A DNA stretch of 62,000 bases from Mesostigma viride (Eukaryota > Streptophyta > Mesostigmatophyceae > Mesostigmatales > Mesostigmataceae), in the NCBI GenBank assembly GCA_009746045.1, contig RPFO01000017.1, forward strand, positions 1,325,001 to 1,387,000. The letters run 5' to 3'. Below the pieces are notes generated by a model. The model was given only the letters and a program-made list of their open reading frames with translations. It searched no databases and was not told the DNA's origin. Each line of letters begins with the position of its first letter. Positions within the stretch are counted from its first letter, which is position 1. Positions 1-9,942 of this stretch are shown piece by piece. The translations under genes were made by a program, and so were the position numbers.

Positions 1-309
1 AGCGTTTTCCTCAGCGCGCATGTCTGCTATGCGGCGCTCTAACTGCAGCGCCTTCTCGGTCCTTGCGACGCGATCGAGCATCATCAACCTTTGAGCTCGC
101 ATTTGAAGCATCTTTTGCTCTTGAAGCTCTCTTTCCTCCGAATTGATCGAATCGTCCATCTCAGCGTTCTCTCCGTCTGGATTAGCGATGAAGTCTCTAA
201 CCCACTTCCCATAGCTAATTCCGTGGCTGGACCGACGGCTACTGCCGCTGGGCTCATCTTTACCCGGCCCCGACTGTGCCTGCCCCTCAACCCGCCACAG
301 AGCACTCAT
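1..309 (-). CDS. N-terminal part of a coiled-coil protein, runs off the left edge
   Basis: An open frame starts at the ATG whose complement is at 307-309 and stays open for 103 codons to base 1, so the gene continues outside the window. Residues 1-35 are polar and Ser/Gly-rich. Then comes a compact stretch with YGKWVRDFIANPDGEN, and from about residue 52 (MDDSINSEERELQEQKM) to the edge the sequence is Glu/Lys/Arg/Leu-rich with a heptad-like pattern typical of a long coiled coil. I do not recognise the family. It could be a host structural or DNA-binding protein or a retroelement Gag N-terminus. The absence of stops and the strongly biased composition support real coding. An intron acceptor inside the exon cannot be excluded, because an AG precedes the YGKW segment. 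Confidence 0.6.
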   Translation of the reverse strand, partial: MSALWRVEGQAQSGPGKDEPSGSSRRSSHGISYGKWVRDFIANPDGENAEMDDSINSEERELQEQKMLQMRAQRLMMLDRVARTEKALQLERRIADMRAEENA

Positions 310-807
310 TTTGTGTCAATGAATTACGGGCATAGCCATGAAGGTGGCGTGGGCTGTGCGCCCTCCATTACCGAGTTACCACGTCCACGTCACTGCGACG
401 TTAAAAATCGTGACCTTGCAGCCAGAAGGGTTCCGTCTCGCATCTCCGCCTACAGTCTAAAGATCAGCTTAGCTCAGCTTCGTGCGTAGCTTTTTGAAGC
501 GCCTGCCCAGTGGGCAGGATCAGCACGCTTTCAATCCGGACCAATTCTGCAGGCGGAATCCGAAGGCATGCGCGGGCTGTCGCGGCGGAATTTCCGGGCT
601 GATTGGGTCCCTACATTGTGACCCATGTAACTCAGGGAACCATGTGCTGGACCTTTGTTGTTGTTGTTGTGTCCCAAGCTGCACCTGGGCACATGGCAGC
701 AGGGAATCTATACAGTACTGTATAATCAATAGAATCTATGTATAGTGGCCTACAGTAGCCTACAGTATAAAAAGAATCTATAATTTCGGGGAAATGTGTA
801 TATTATT
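310..807. other. no gene recognised; short TTG repeat
   Basis: No convincing coding frame. A (TTG)n run lies at about 657-672, inside a stretch with AATCTATA-type sequence that partly recurs at 1205-1360. Confidence 0.4.
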
Positions 808-1158
808 AGCCAGTTATATATATTTTTTTCCGGTGAAATGGGAGTTAGTTTATTTCCATATAACAGTTCAGGTGACCCAGGTATGCCAAAAATAGCCTGC
901 AATGCCTAGTTGTGCCTAAATTGGGGTACCCGCATTAATAAGGCGCGCCCTGCGACCAAGGTAGCCATTGATTGTATGTACTGAAGATATATCGTCATCC
1001 GGCATAAGTGTAAAGACCTGGTTCATGCCCATGAGTGCATTGAAGACTTCCAATGGGCTGGGGGTGTCATTGTTAGGGCCCGGGTCCCATACTTTGTGTT
1101 GTTCCGTCGCCAGGAGCCAGTAACGACGCATAGCCAGGTTCCAAGAGCCAGTTATATA
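808..1158 (-). mobile_element. 5'-truncated L1-type LINE copy with 13-bp target duplication
   Basis: Bases 821-1145 match the 3' end of the LINE at 30090-35240 almost base for base. On the minus strand they encode the last LINE residues (MRRYWLLATEQHKVWDPG, then PDDDIS) and the 3' UTR, ending in CCGG plus seven A. The insertion is flanked by perfect direct repeats AGCCAGTTATATA at 808-820 and 1146-1158. A short 3'-anchored copy with an A-tail and a target duplication is the classic product of target-primed reverse transcription with 5' truncation. Small differences from the 30-kb copy include an extra TGATTGTATG-like segment near 965. Confidence 0.9.
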
Positions 1159-1232
1159 CCTATATGGACCAAAGAGGTGAGAGGGGAAATGAGTATCAGC
1201 GAATCCTAAAAGAATCTATTATGGACCTTTAC

Positions 1233-1356
1233 AGTTGTTGTTGAACTTGTTGTTGTTGTTGTGTCACAAGCCCCTGTACAGTACAGTAGACAGAATACAG
1301 AGCCGGGCACTCTAGATTCTCTGCTGCCGTGGGACACAACAACAACAACAACAACA
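1233..1356. repeat. inverted TTG/CAA simple-repeat arms
   Basis: (TTG)n at 1233-1264 is followed by GTGTC, and GGGACACAAC plus (AAC)n occurs at 1331-1356, so the two tracts can pair as an imperfect hairpin. A third related tract lies at 657-675. Probably remnants of a small foldback repeat. Confidence 0.4.
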
Positions 1357-1399
1357 GAGCCGGGCACGCAACAACTGTACCGTACAGTAGCATGAGCTG

Positions 1400-3200
1400 C
1401 AGCATGTAGCGTAACTATGTACTTGTATTGGTCTTACACTGTCAGCAGGGTTCATAAAGTACGGTAGTGACAGTAATATCCGGACATGTACGATCTCAGC
1501 CAGAGCTTTGTACGGGAGCATCATGTGACCGCCGCTCGCGGACCGGCAGCATACTGTCCCCGGCTCCCAGCAGCCTAAAATCTGCAAACTTGCTGAAGTC
1601 AATGGCGATGGCAAGACAGTCCGAAGCACTTTGTGCAGCCTGCAAACTTAGGGTTAGGATTCTACCTAACATTGCGGGCTGTTTTTCTCTTTGTTATATA
1701 CCCGCGAAGTCATCGTTCTCATGAGTCCAGCTACTGCCTCCGCAACGAACATAGTTGTTTGAAAGTGGTCGACACAACATGATGAGGTAATTTTTTTGCT
1801 CGTTGCGTCCGACGTTGCATGGATGATGACATATATGAATTGTCAAGCTTTCTCGCCCAGTTCAGTAGCATCAATCATACTCGAAATCAATGTAGCTCTC
1901 GGGATCATGAAGCTCCGCTTTGAAACGTCTCCAGTTTCGTGAGCAACTGGAGTGTAATAGAAGAGTGTTTGCCTGCCAACTAGCGGCACTTTAGGTTTGA
2001 ATATCGTCGACTATAGGCCCGAATGGTCTTACCGTCCCGAGGGAAGCGTTTTTTCGTCGTTTTGGCGCAAACTGATAGTTTGGGCGTGCTTAAACTGGTA
2101 GTTGAACATCCTGAAGGCGAGTACCGCAATTAATCCAACTTGCCTCGCAAGTGAAGATGCCACTCGGTTCAATATTCTTGGCAGAATGCTCTTTTCACTT
2201 AGCACCCCAACTCGATTGGACATACTTATTGGAAGGGTTTCACCGTCTTGCTGGCACGAGTGCCGCCCACGCCAATACAATGTCTAGTATACGTGACGGA
2301 GGTAGCGGGCGGGCATAAAAAGAAGTCGGCATCACCACATATAATACATGTCTTCTGTATTGTGACGCGTAACCCAGCGTCACAGAGAGTGCAGTGCGGC
2401 CCGCTTGTTATTGTTTGTAGCTTTCTCGTTGTGCAGCTAGCGAAAAAAATCCAGTGTCATTTGCTTACTCCCTGCCCCTTCCCTGCCTGTCTCCATCCAT
2501 ACTGGCATACACACCCCTGGGTCTTTGCCTTGCTGGCCGGTTTTCTGGTCTAGTGTGGAATGCCGTCATGCAGCATACCCAAACCTACAGCACTAGCTTC
2601 GTGAGGGCGACCTTTTTAGGAAGGGGTCAGATTCCATAGTTTAGGGCTATTTCTAATGATAGAAATGCCTGGAGGAATGGGGGCGTCACTTGGGCTCAGC
2701 ATTAGTCACGGGGCAGTTGACTTGTTGGGAGATCACCAGACTACAGGTGTTTAGAAGGGGTCGCCCTTGCGGGGCCTAATCCCCCCTAAGGCGTGCACTT
2801 GGAACGAAAACCTTGTTGAGTACTTGGCACCAGGGGAAGAGATGGGCAACGACAGAAATTCACAAGGCTTGAATGCATGCCTTTCATATGTATGTTCTCT
2901 ACTTGATTGGATTCTCCCTTGTCGGCGCTTTCATTTCGTCACCTGCTCCGGCTCGCATACGTTACTGCTCGCATACGTCACCGCTCCCAATAAACGCGTG
3001 TCCATACATTACTGGCCCCCGCTGGTCTGGACAGCATCCAAAACTCCCCTTGTCCGCTGCTGCGTGTCATGCGCTAGGGTGCTCCGGCGCTGCCGCTCGC
3101 TTTCCTGGGGAGGTGCACAAGGCCTTCGGTACCAAAGGCGTTTGAGCTACCGTGATCGCACGCAGGCTGCCACAATGGTAGCCGCATGATATTAGTGGAC
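1400..3200. other. no gene recognised
   Basis: Short open frames exist on both strands, but none has recognisable motifs, sustained coding bias or convincing splice structure. The sequence just before 3286 includes AT-rich TATAATATG at about 3208, which might serve the downstream gene. Confidence 0.4.
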
Positions 3201-3285
3201 TATGATTATAATATGTATGATATTAGGGTACTACAATCGCCTAGTAGCCCTTACAACATGCCTTGCCATGATGGTATGCCCTGCC

Positions 3286-5383
3286 ATGATGATTTATGCC
3301 CGTACCTTGGCACGTTTCCTTGCCTTGCTGTCGTTCCCCAGGGGGCGTACGCTACGTGGCAGGACACCCACCGCTCCGTCGCAGCTCGGTGGCTGCCCTC
3401 GGCTGGCTTGGCTGGCCTTACTTCTAGCGGCCGTTCTCTGCGCGGCCCCACTCGTGGCCAGCAAAGGGAGCGCCAAAGCCAGCACGCAAGCACGCGCGGA
3501 ACCCCAGGATGCACCCAAGCAAGGCACTGCCACATCATCAGCGCCTGAGCCAGGGCTGTCATCGGTGGGGGTGCTCCTGGCAGGGGTTGGTCTAGGGGAG
3601 GGGTGGGCCGCCAAGCTGGCATCAGTAGGGGTGCTGTCCAGGGATGACCTGGCGGCGCTCAGCGAGCAGGAGCTGTGGGATAGCGTGCATGGTCATGCGG
3701 GCAGCCTGGGCGTGCGGGGCAAGCTGCTTGGGGCGCTATGGCGCGCCAAGGTGAGCGCGCACCATTGTTTTTTGGTGCTGGGAAGAGGAATGAAACGGGT
3801 TCTGCATCGTTCTTCCTTGACGTAAGCAGATCCTGTCCGAAATACATCGTCCCTAAAATGTACTATGTCTTCCTGATGTCGCAAATAGTTCCACCCGCCT
3901 TCCGCAGCATCGCCACGTGTGATCTGGTTGCTTCACATCAATCACACAAACTAATCCAGCCATGCTCCCTGGCTAGTGAAAGGGGTGCCGCTACACGCTG
4001 ACGCAGTGATTTGCACCATTACTATCTACGCCATTTTCGTTCGCGGGATGATTGTGCGGATGCCAGCCCCATGCCCACATAGTGCGTGCGGCCTCTTTTG
4101 TATCGAACCCTCCAGATCCCTAAACCCAAACGCGGAAACCGTGTGTATCACATCCCATTGCCCCCCCCCGCCCCCCCTGCCTTACCGCACAGTTTGACAC
4201 CGGCTTCCGCCCCTCGCTCCCCTCCCTGGACGAGTCCCTGGCATTGGAGGGCCTGCAGCATATTGCGGCGGGGCGCCACACGGCCGCGCTGAACGTGCTG
4301 GCGCGCCCCGTGGGCTATGTTCCCGCTGTGCTGGCCCTGCACACGCTGCTGGCGCGCGCCCCGCTCCTGGCTCCCGAGGCGGACAAGGACTCCTTGCTGG
4401 CACTTGCGTCCGCCACGATGGGCTCCCTGTCGCTCGACCGCCAGCTGGACGTGGCCTCGTTCTACTCACGCGCAATCACGTGGGTGGAGGAGAGGAGCCC
4501 GGCGCTGGCGGGGGCAGCAGCCACTGCTGGTCAGGGAGGCAGGGAAGGGGGCGTTGCGGATGCCAGCGGGCCGCTACAGGCATGGCTTGCGGAGCTATGG
4601 TACCAGCGGGGCGTGTTCACGGAGCACGTGTTGCCCTACAAGTCAGGGGGTGGCCACCGCGGGGGCGGTGATGACGAGGCGTTACTTCTGCGGCCCCGCA
4701 ATAAGACCACAGCCGCCATGGCCGCGGTGGCGGAGGGCAGGGCACCCCAGCTGCGGCAGCAGGGGGAGGCTGGTTTTGCCCACGGTGGCGTGCGCTGGCT
4801 GCAGATGGCAGCCGGCGCGGGCCACGCGGGGGCCATGTGGGAGCTGGCGCGCTGGCATCAGGCACGTGTATGGGAGAATAAGACGGCTGACGCCGCGCGT
4901 GCACGCCAGCTGCTGCACCACGCGGCCTCGCTGGGCCTCCCGGCGGCTAAGTTTAGTGTCGGGGTGGAGCTGATGCGGGGTGAGGGGGTCGATGTCTGCG
5001 ATCGCAAGGGAGCTGCAGAGGGGTCCGATTCGACCTGTGCATGGCTAGAGGGGGGGGTAACTGATGAGGCCGCCAGGGTGGCCCAGGGTGCACGGTTGGT
5101 GAGGGAGGCGGCAGAAGCGGGCCTCGCGGACGCGCAGCTCATGGTCGGCGAGTGGTTCCGTGACGGGGCTAAAGAGAACCGGGGCGTGACGGATGTCAGC
5201 GAGGCGTTGGCGTGGTTCCGGCGTGCAGCGCTCCAGCGGCACGCGGATGCGATGTACGTGGTCTCTGATGCCGCCATCACGGGCACAGGCATGCCGGTCA
5301 ACATGGAGGTGGCGCAGTTTTGGATGCGGCAGGCGGCAAGGAAGGGGCATGGGCCGGCGATGCGCATGGTGGAGCGCTACTAG
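3286..5383 (+). CDS. Sel1-repeat protein, SEL1L/HRD3-like (two exons)
   Basis: Exons 3286-3750 and 4193-5383 (TAG stop) are joined across a phase-0 intron. The donor is AAG|GTGAGC, and the acceptor CACAG|TTT follows a C-rich polypyrimidine tract. The product is about 551 aa from the ATG at 3286. In-frame ATGs also exist at 3202, 3268 and 3289, so the start is uncertain. The N-terminus carries a hydrophobic segment (WLALLLAAVLCAAPLVAS) that fits a signal peptide or anchor. Sel1-type helical repeats lie at about residues 353-380 (GVRWLQMAAGAGHAGAMWEL), 447-475, 491-520 and 528-551. Proteins of this type include SEL1L/HRD3, the ER-lumen substrate receptor of the HRD1 ubiquitin-ligase complex in ER-associated degradation. 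The ER targeting and repeat order fit, but the protein is shorter than typical SEL1L (inference). It is very Ala/Gly-rich and GC-rich compared with the surrounding repeats. No neighbour suggests a functional cluster. Confidence 0.8.
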
Positions 5384-5589
5384 GAGTAATTTGAGGGAGA
5401 TATTTGTAGGGCTGATGCTTGCCATCCGAACGAGAACTTCCTCGCTGCTGGGGTAGGAGGTGTCATCGATGCAGCAGGTGGTAGCTGCTAGTGTTGGAGA
5501 TTGTGTGTGAGACAATTTTCAGCGGCAGATGGGTAGATGGCGATTGTGGGTACATGAGATGAATTAATCAAATTTATTAATTCTAACAA

Positions 5590-5765
5590 CAAAGAGAAAA
5601 CCAGCGGAGGCCAGAAATCTGGAAGAATCCGGGCCATGGTAGCTCGAGCCTGCTGTTATCTCATCCGCGTTCCCTGGACATCGAGTCGTTCAGTACGATG
5701 GAATAGAATGGAGGTGGATATGTGTATAGCCGTGGACATTTGAAAGTTATATGGCTGGCTAACGT
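5590..5765 (-). mobile_element. diverged 3'-end copy of the Penelope-like element
   Basis: From AAACCAGCGGAGGCCAGAAATC onward this matches, with many differences, the left end of the Penelope-like element at 8382-8560. Shared landmarks are CCATGGTAGCTCGAGCCTG, a CGAGTCGTTCAG motif and ATGGCTGGCT. It contains only 3' UTR sequence and is the oldest looking of the four copies. Confidence 0.7.
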
Positions 5766-5954
5766 TTGCATCGTGACCTAGATCGATCGTCGAGCTAATA
5801 TCACATGGATCGACGCCGAGCCTGTCTGTACCAGAAACTAAGCATTTGAATCGCAGGAGGTCTCGCACCGTCGCGACTTTTTTACACCTATTTTGGGAGG
5901 GGGGGCGCGGCGCGGCCACCCGGAAAATGGTGGTTGGGTTCAATGTACCACACA

Positions 5955-6045
5955 AATGGATTAATTAAATTAATTAATAAAACTGGTGCCCCCCGCCCGT
6001 TGGGAAGTCACTGAGCATTAACCCCGATGGATGGATGGATGGCCG
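5955..6045. repeat. left arm of an inverted repeat pairing with 7990-8075
   Basis: An AT-rich TTAATTAA tract, then CCCGTTGGGAAGTCACTGAG, CATTAACCCCG and (ATGG)n are repeated in reverse complement at 7990-8075. The shared stem CCC-AAC-GGG and the simple-repeat edges resemble the LINE 3' ends elsewhere in the window. Confidence 0.6.
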
Positions 6046-7150
6046 GCAAGGACATGTGGTACCACCTCGACCGGCTCGGCGGCCGGCGGCAGCGAACCCT
6101 GGTGGAGCACACGGGGGACGGCACGGCGCCGGTCAGCCTTGACCGTTGGTTGGCCCACAATGTTTCCTTGACAGGTGTGGCTCGCGCCCCCCCCCCCCCG
6201 CCGCTTCACCCCGAGACGGCCGCCCGTCTCGGTGTTGCCGGACCCCCCCCGCCGCCTGCGCCCCCCTCCTCGGCCGCGGACTACCAAGTCCCCGCCTTGC
6301 AGGAGGGCTGCCTTGCCAGCAACGGCGTCGTCCACCCCTTCACTTTGGAGGAATTGGACGGCGCCCTTGCTCGCCTGCGGTACGACACGGCGGTCGGTGC
6401 CGACCACCTTTCTGCTGAGCTGCTGAAGACCCCTGCCCCGGCGGTGAGGGATCTTCTATTGGCGTTCTGCAACCGTGTCCTGCTCTCAAATGAGCCTCCC
6501 GGCCTGCTGAGTGGCAGACGGCCATCCAAGTCATGCTGTACAAGAAGGGCGCGCTCTGCTGCTGACCCCGGTAACTATCGGGGTGTCTGCCTCCAGAGCG
6601 CCGCGCTGAAGGTCTTCATGCATGCGTATGATGCTGCACAGGCTCCGCGCCGCGCGGGACCCCCACCTGCATGGGTGAGTCTCAGATGGGTTTCCGTCGT
6701 GGCCGTAACACTGGACATCATGGCTCCATTTTCAGAGTAGGATATGCTGCTCATGTCCACAATGAGGACCTGTACCAGGGCATGCCATATATCACCAGCA
6801 CCATTAAGCAGCGGCGCCTGCAGCTAGTAGGGCACCTAGCTCGCACCAACTAGGTAGACACCTAACGTGCCCCCCCCGCAGGACTGCGACCAGCTCAGCC
6901 TGGCCGGCACCTCCTGACGTGGGCCGGGCCCAGTGATGTTAGACGCCGCAAGGCCCGCACCTACAAAGAACAGCTAGTAGAGGACATGGGGGGCCTAGGC
7001 CTCTCCGTGATTTGGACGAAGATGATGGACAAGGCCAAGTGGGCCCAGGTCATAGAGGACATCAGGACAACGAGCCCCCCCCTGTGGGGAAGCGCCCGCG
7101 TGTGCAAACCCGCGGGAGGCACGCCAGACAGCTCCCCTAGGGCAGCGTGA
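6046..7150 (+). pseudogene. decayed LINE ORF2 (RT) with internal deletion
   Basis: The frame at 6027-6620 reads like the RT entry region of a LINE: PFTLEELDGALARLR, then GADHLSAELLK, then a degraded NYRGVCL motif. Shortly after comes ESQMGFRRGRNT in another frame (about 6668-6710), the RT 'QxGFR' block. The palm domain with YADD is missing. Sequence resumes at about 6775 with GMPYITSTIKQRRLQLVGHL, a C-terminal block shared with the LINE copies at 11.7 and 16.4 kb, and continues with frameshifts to the stop near 7150. It is a dead copy with an internal deletion of several hundred bases. Confidence 0.7.
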
Positions 7151-7261
7151 GGCTGTCTAGATAGATGTTGTAGTAAGAATGTTGTTAGATAGATGTCATG
7201 TAGGTAGCTGATGTAGATAGATTAGACCGGTAGGACTGTTTGCACCCATCCATCCATCCAT

Positions 7262-7588
7262 CCGCGCATGCAGCTGCCAGGTGCGATACTGCAGGGCGCC
7301 TACCGCCTGCCCCATCCACGGGCCAAGGCTGGGCCCCCTCCAGTGGTCCTCACCTTCAGCGACATCACAGCCCGAGTTCGGTTCCTCTCTCGCCGCAAGA
7401 AGCTGGTGGACACCTCCTGGTCGCTTGACGACGACCTGACGCCAGCCCAGCAGCAGCAACGCCGCGATCAGTGGCCCGACTACATCCGCCACAAGACCAA
7501 CCCCGAGAAGCCCCAAGTGTACTGGCGGGGCGGGGACCTCTACGTCAACAAGAAACTGTGGAAGCCCCCCCGGGCTTCCCCGGGATAG
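7262..7588 (+). pseudogene. LINE ORF1 C-terminal fragment
   Basis: The frame encodes about 105 aa with PPPVVLTFSDITARVRFLSR, SLDDDLTPAQQQQRRDQWP and QVYWRGGDLYVNKKL. The same blocks occur in order in the larger ORF1 fragment at 13030-14193. This RRM/CTD-like C-terminal module is what algal L1-type ORF1 nucleic-acid-binding proteins show. It is truncated at its 5' end, near a (CATC)n tract at 7246-7262. Confidence 0.65.
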
Positions 7589-7589
7589 A

Positions 7590-7989
7590 GCACTCCAGCT
7601 AGTTGTCTAGATGGGGGCAATCGATGATGGGATAGCTTAGGCATTACAGCACTTGAAACGATATTAGCGCACAGCGTTATAGTACCTTCAATTAGCTCTG
7701 GCACCTTGTGGCCATCAGCTTGCGCCTTAATTAGCCGACGTCTTGAGCCCACCTCACATTTGTAGCATAAGCTATGCGTCAGCCTACCTATGGTATTGCA
7801 CTGGTTGTATTGCACCCACAGTGTTGCGCCCCGGCACCATGCCGTGGAGAGAGCGCTCTGTGGCCTGCCCACCTGCGGCAGTGAGAGAAGCTAGGGCGCC
7901 CTCCCTCCTTCTCACTGTGTATATAGGGTTGAAGGTTCCTTTACTCTGTATTGGCACCCACGTGACGCAGTCACGTGCTTATTAATTAA
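7590..7989. other. LINE-derived or unassigned non-coding sequence
   Basis: No coding frame is recognised. The stretch follows the ORF1 fragment and ends at a (TTAA)n tract, so it may be the 3' untranslated part of that LINE copy. Confidence 0.35.
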
Positions 7990-8075
7990 TTAATCCATCC
8001 ATCCATCCATCCATCGGGGTTAATGCTCCATGACTCCCCAACGGGAGCACGAGTCTAATTAATTAAATAATTATA
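7990..8075. repeat. right arm of the inverted repeat; LINE 3'-tail type
   Basis: (TTAA)n, (CCAT)n, CGGGGTTAATGCTC, the hairpin CTCCCCAACGGGAG and a TTAATTAA tail form the reverse complement of 5955-6045. Confidence 0.6.
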
Positions 8076-8079
8076 ATTA

Positions 8080-8381
8080 ATGGCTGTATTTGTCGCGCTC
8101 CGGTTGATGGAGGAGGTGCGTCGCCGTTGCCCTGCTGATGGTTTTCCCCTGGTCTTCATTCTTGTAGACTATATCAACAAGGGCTTTGACACGATCCTCT
8201 GGCAGGCTCTTTGGGCCATCCTAGCTCTGGATCGGGTACCACCAGCGTTTATTGCTGCCATTCGTCGACTGTATGAGGGCTCACAGGCAGTAGTGCGGAC
8301 TGCGGAAGGCACCACCCCACCATTCCCAATTCACCACGGGATGTGGCATGCTTGTGTCCTGTCCCCATATCTGTTCATTAT
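8080..8381 (+). pseudogene. LINE ORF2 RT, first segment of a thrice-interrupted copy
   Basis: The frame encodes FPLVFILVDYINKGFDTILW (the RT catalytic-A block, normally F-V-D-x-x-K-A-F-D), PPAFIAAIRRLYEG and HHGMWHACVLSPYLFII (the 'G-V-x-Q-G-C-x-L-S-P' block with substitutions). At 8369-8381 it is broken by the Penelope-like element and resumes at 9847. Further segments follow at 9847-9942, 11674-12680 and 15619-15735. Confidence 0.8.
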
Positions 8382-9846
8382 CAAGGAGACAACATGCAGC
8401 GCAGGCCAGAAATCGGGAGAATCCGGACCATGGTAGCTCGAGCCTGCCGTTATCTTGTCCGCGTGTTCGAGTCGTTAATTCAGGATGATGAAGATGAATG
8501 GTGATGGAAATGTGTAGCCGTGTGCATTGAAATTATGGCTGGCTTACGTGTAGAGCGACTAGATGACATAGACGGTGGGGCCGGAAACAGCATGCTTGAT
8601 CAGGGCGTGTGTTTTGAGCCTAACTGGCCGGGAGTGTCTAGTGACCAGTGAGAACCAATGCCGCAATCGCTCTCCCGCCATTTACGAGGAAATACCCGCA
8701 AATGGAAAGCCACTGAAAAGGTCTAGCTAGCTAGTCAGTCATCACGTTAGCCATGCCATGATTCCAAACGCCCAAGAACTGCACACGGTGCAAAGGCAAA
8801 AAGCCGGACGACAGCACTTTCAAATGTGCGGCGGGAACCAAAAGCCCGCGTATGCCAGAAAACATCGTGTTGCTGCAGCGACGCGACGATGTGGACAACG
8901 AATCCAGTGCCAAGCTCGGAACGGCCGCAAAGGAGATCTGGCATCACAGGGTTCAGATGTGCGGAGATACTATGCGATGCAGCCGGTCCACGACCTGTTT
9001 GTAGAGCTTGTGCCAAGGGGCAGCACCGAACAAATGTGGGTGACGTTGCAAAAAACACCGGACTTGACGGAGCATAATGTCTCGGTCATATAGTCTTTGA
9101 CCAACAAACGATGCAAGAGTTCAACAAGAGTCGCACGTGATGAAATCGACACGATAAGAACAAAGACGAGAAAAACAATGTAACTGACTAAGAACAACAC
9201 CATATTTTGCTGTGTGGGAAAGGAGACTGTGAATATCGGGGTAACGAATAAAAGGAATTTGCTGGTGTTTAGGATCCTTGCACTTGTCATAGACAGCCGT
9301 ACGCCAGCCCTTCTTGTTATGGGTAATGTTAAGATCGAGGTAATTGCAATGAGTATCCTCCAACGTGAGCTTTAAAGTGAGGGACGCTTGCGGGTAGATG
9401 CCAGGCAGACCAGCGGTGATATACAAATGGGTTGCGAAATCAGGGTTGTAGAAAGCAATGACATCATCAATGTATCGACATGTGTGGATGAAACGCCTGA
9501 TGAGAACATCATCGTTTGAGGCAATGAGATTCTCCATGAATGCAAGCTCATAAGTGTATAGATAGAGGTTTGCAAGGAGCCCGGCACAGTTAGTGCCCAT
9601 AGGGACGGATGCCGATAGCTTGTTGGTATACATTGCCCGCAAAACAAATGAAGGTGTTATCGACAAGATAAGAGATCCAATGAACAAGGTCAGCCTTCGT
9701 GATAATATAATTATATAAGCAACCCGCACGATAGCACCTGCCGCAATCCCTGAGAGCCACGTTGCCGTGGGCTTGGTCTGAGAAACACGCACGTGCAGGT
9801 GGTTGCGCCCGTGAGGCCTACGTGCATACAGACGAGTAAGGAGGCT
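8382..9846 (-). mobile_element. 5'-truncated Penelope-like retroelement with 13-bp target duplication
   Basis: The 1465-bp insert lies inside the LINE RT and is flanked by perfect direct repeats ATCTGTTCATTAT at 8369-8381 and 9847-9859. Its RT is on the minus strand (9121-9792). Its 3' end (8382-8560, starting CAAGGAGACAAC on the plus strand) recurs as stand-alone fragments at 5590, 15949 and 16041. Removing it rejoins LSPYLFII with VVDHVMRRARARF in the host LINE. No GIY-YIG endonuclease is seen; in the permuted Chlamys/Naiad-type elements it lies N-terminal to RT and would have been lost by 5' truncation. Confidence 0.8.
9121..9792 (-). pseudogene. Penelope-like reverse transcriptase, palm/C-terminal part
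   Basis: The frame of about 223 aa carries MGTNCAGLLANLYLYTYE (RT block with the conserved GTN-A-LLA-L), RYIDDVIAFYNPDF (catalytic Y-x-D-D), IYPQASLTLKLTLED, YLDLNITHNKKG and YDKCKD, then a YGVVLSQLHCFSRLCSY block. This order matches the Penelope-like RT group with R-Y-I-D-D rather than LINE or LTR RTs. The N-terminal fingers are missing. Downstream on the minus strand (below 9121) the frame is shifted but similarity-type sequence (VELLHRLLVKDYM) continues, so the copy is dead. The family assignment is by motif only. Confidence 0.7.
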
Positions 9847-9942
9847 ATCTGTTCATTATTGTCGTGGATCACGTCATGCGCCGGGCACGTGCGCGCTTTA
9901 CTGCTCTTATAAGGGGTTCGAGCCCGGCTTGGACATTCTTAA
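9847..9942 (+). pseudogene. LINE RT second segment
   Basis: Continues the RT after the Penelope-like insert: IVVDHVMRRARARFTAL, then after a small frameshift KGFEPGLDIL up to the TTAA at 9939-9942, where the next element is inserted. The next residues after that element are NERYLIGGGTGYRLADL. Confidence 0.75.
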
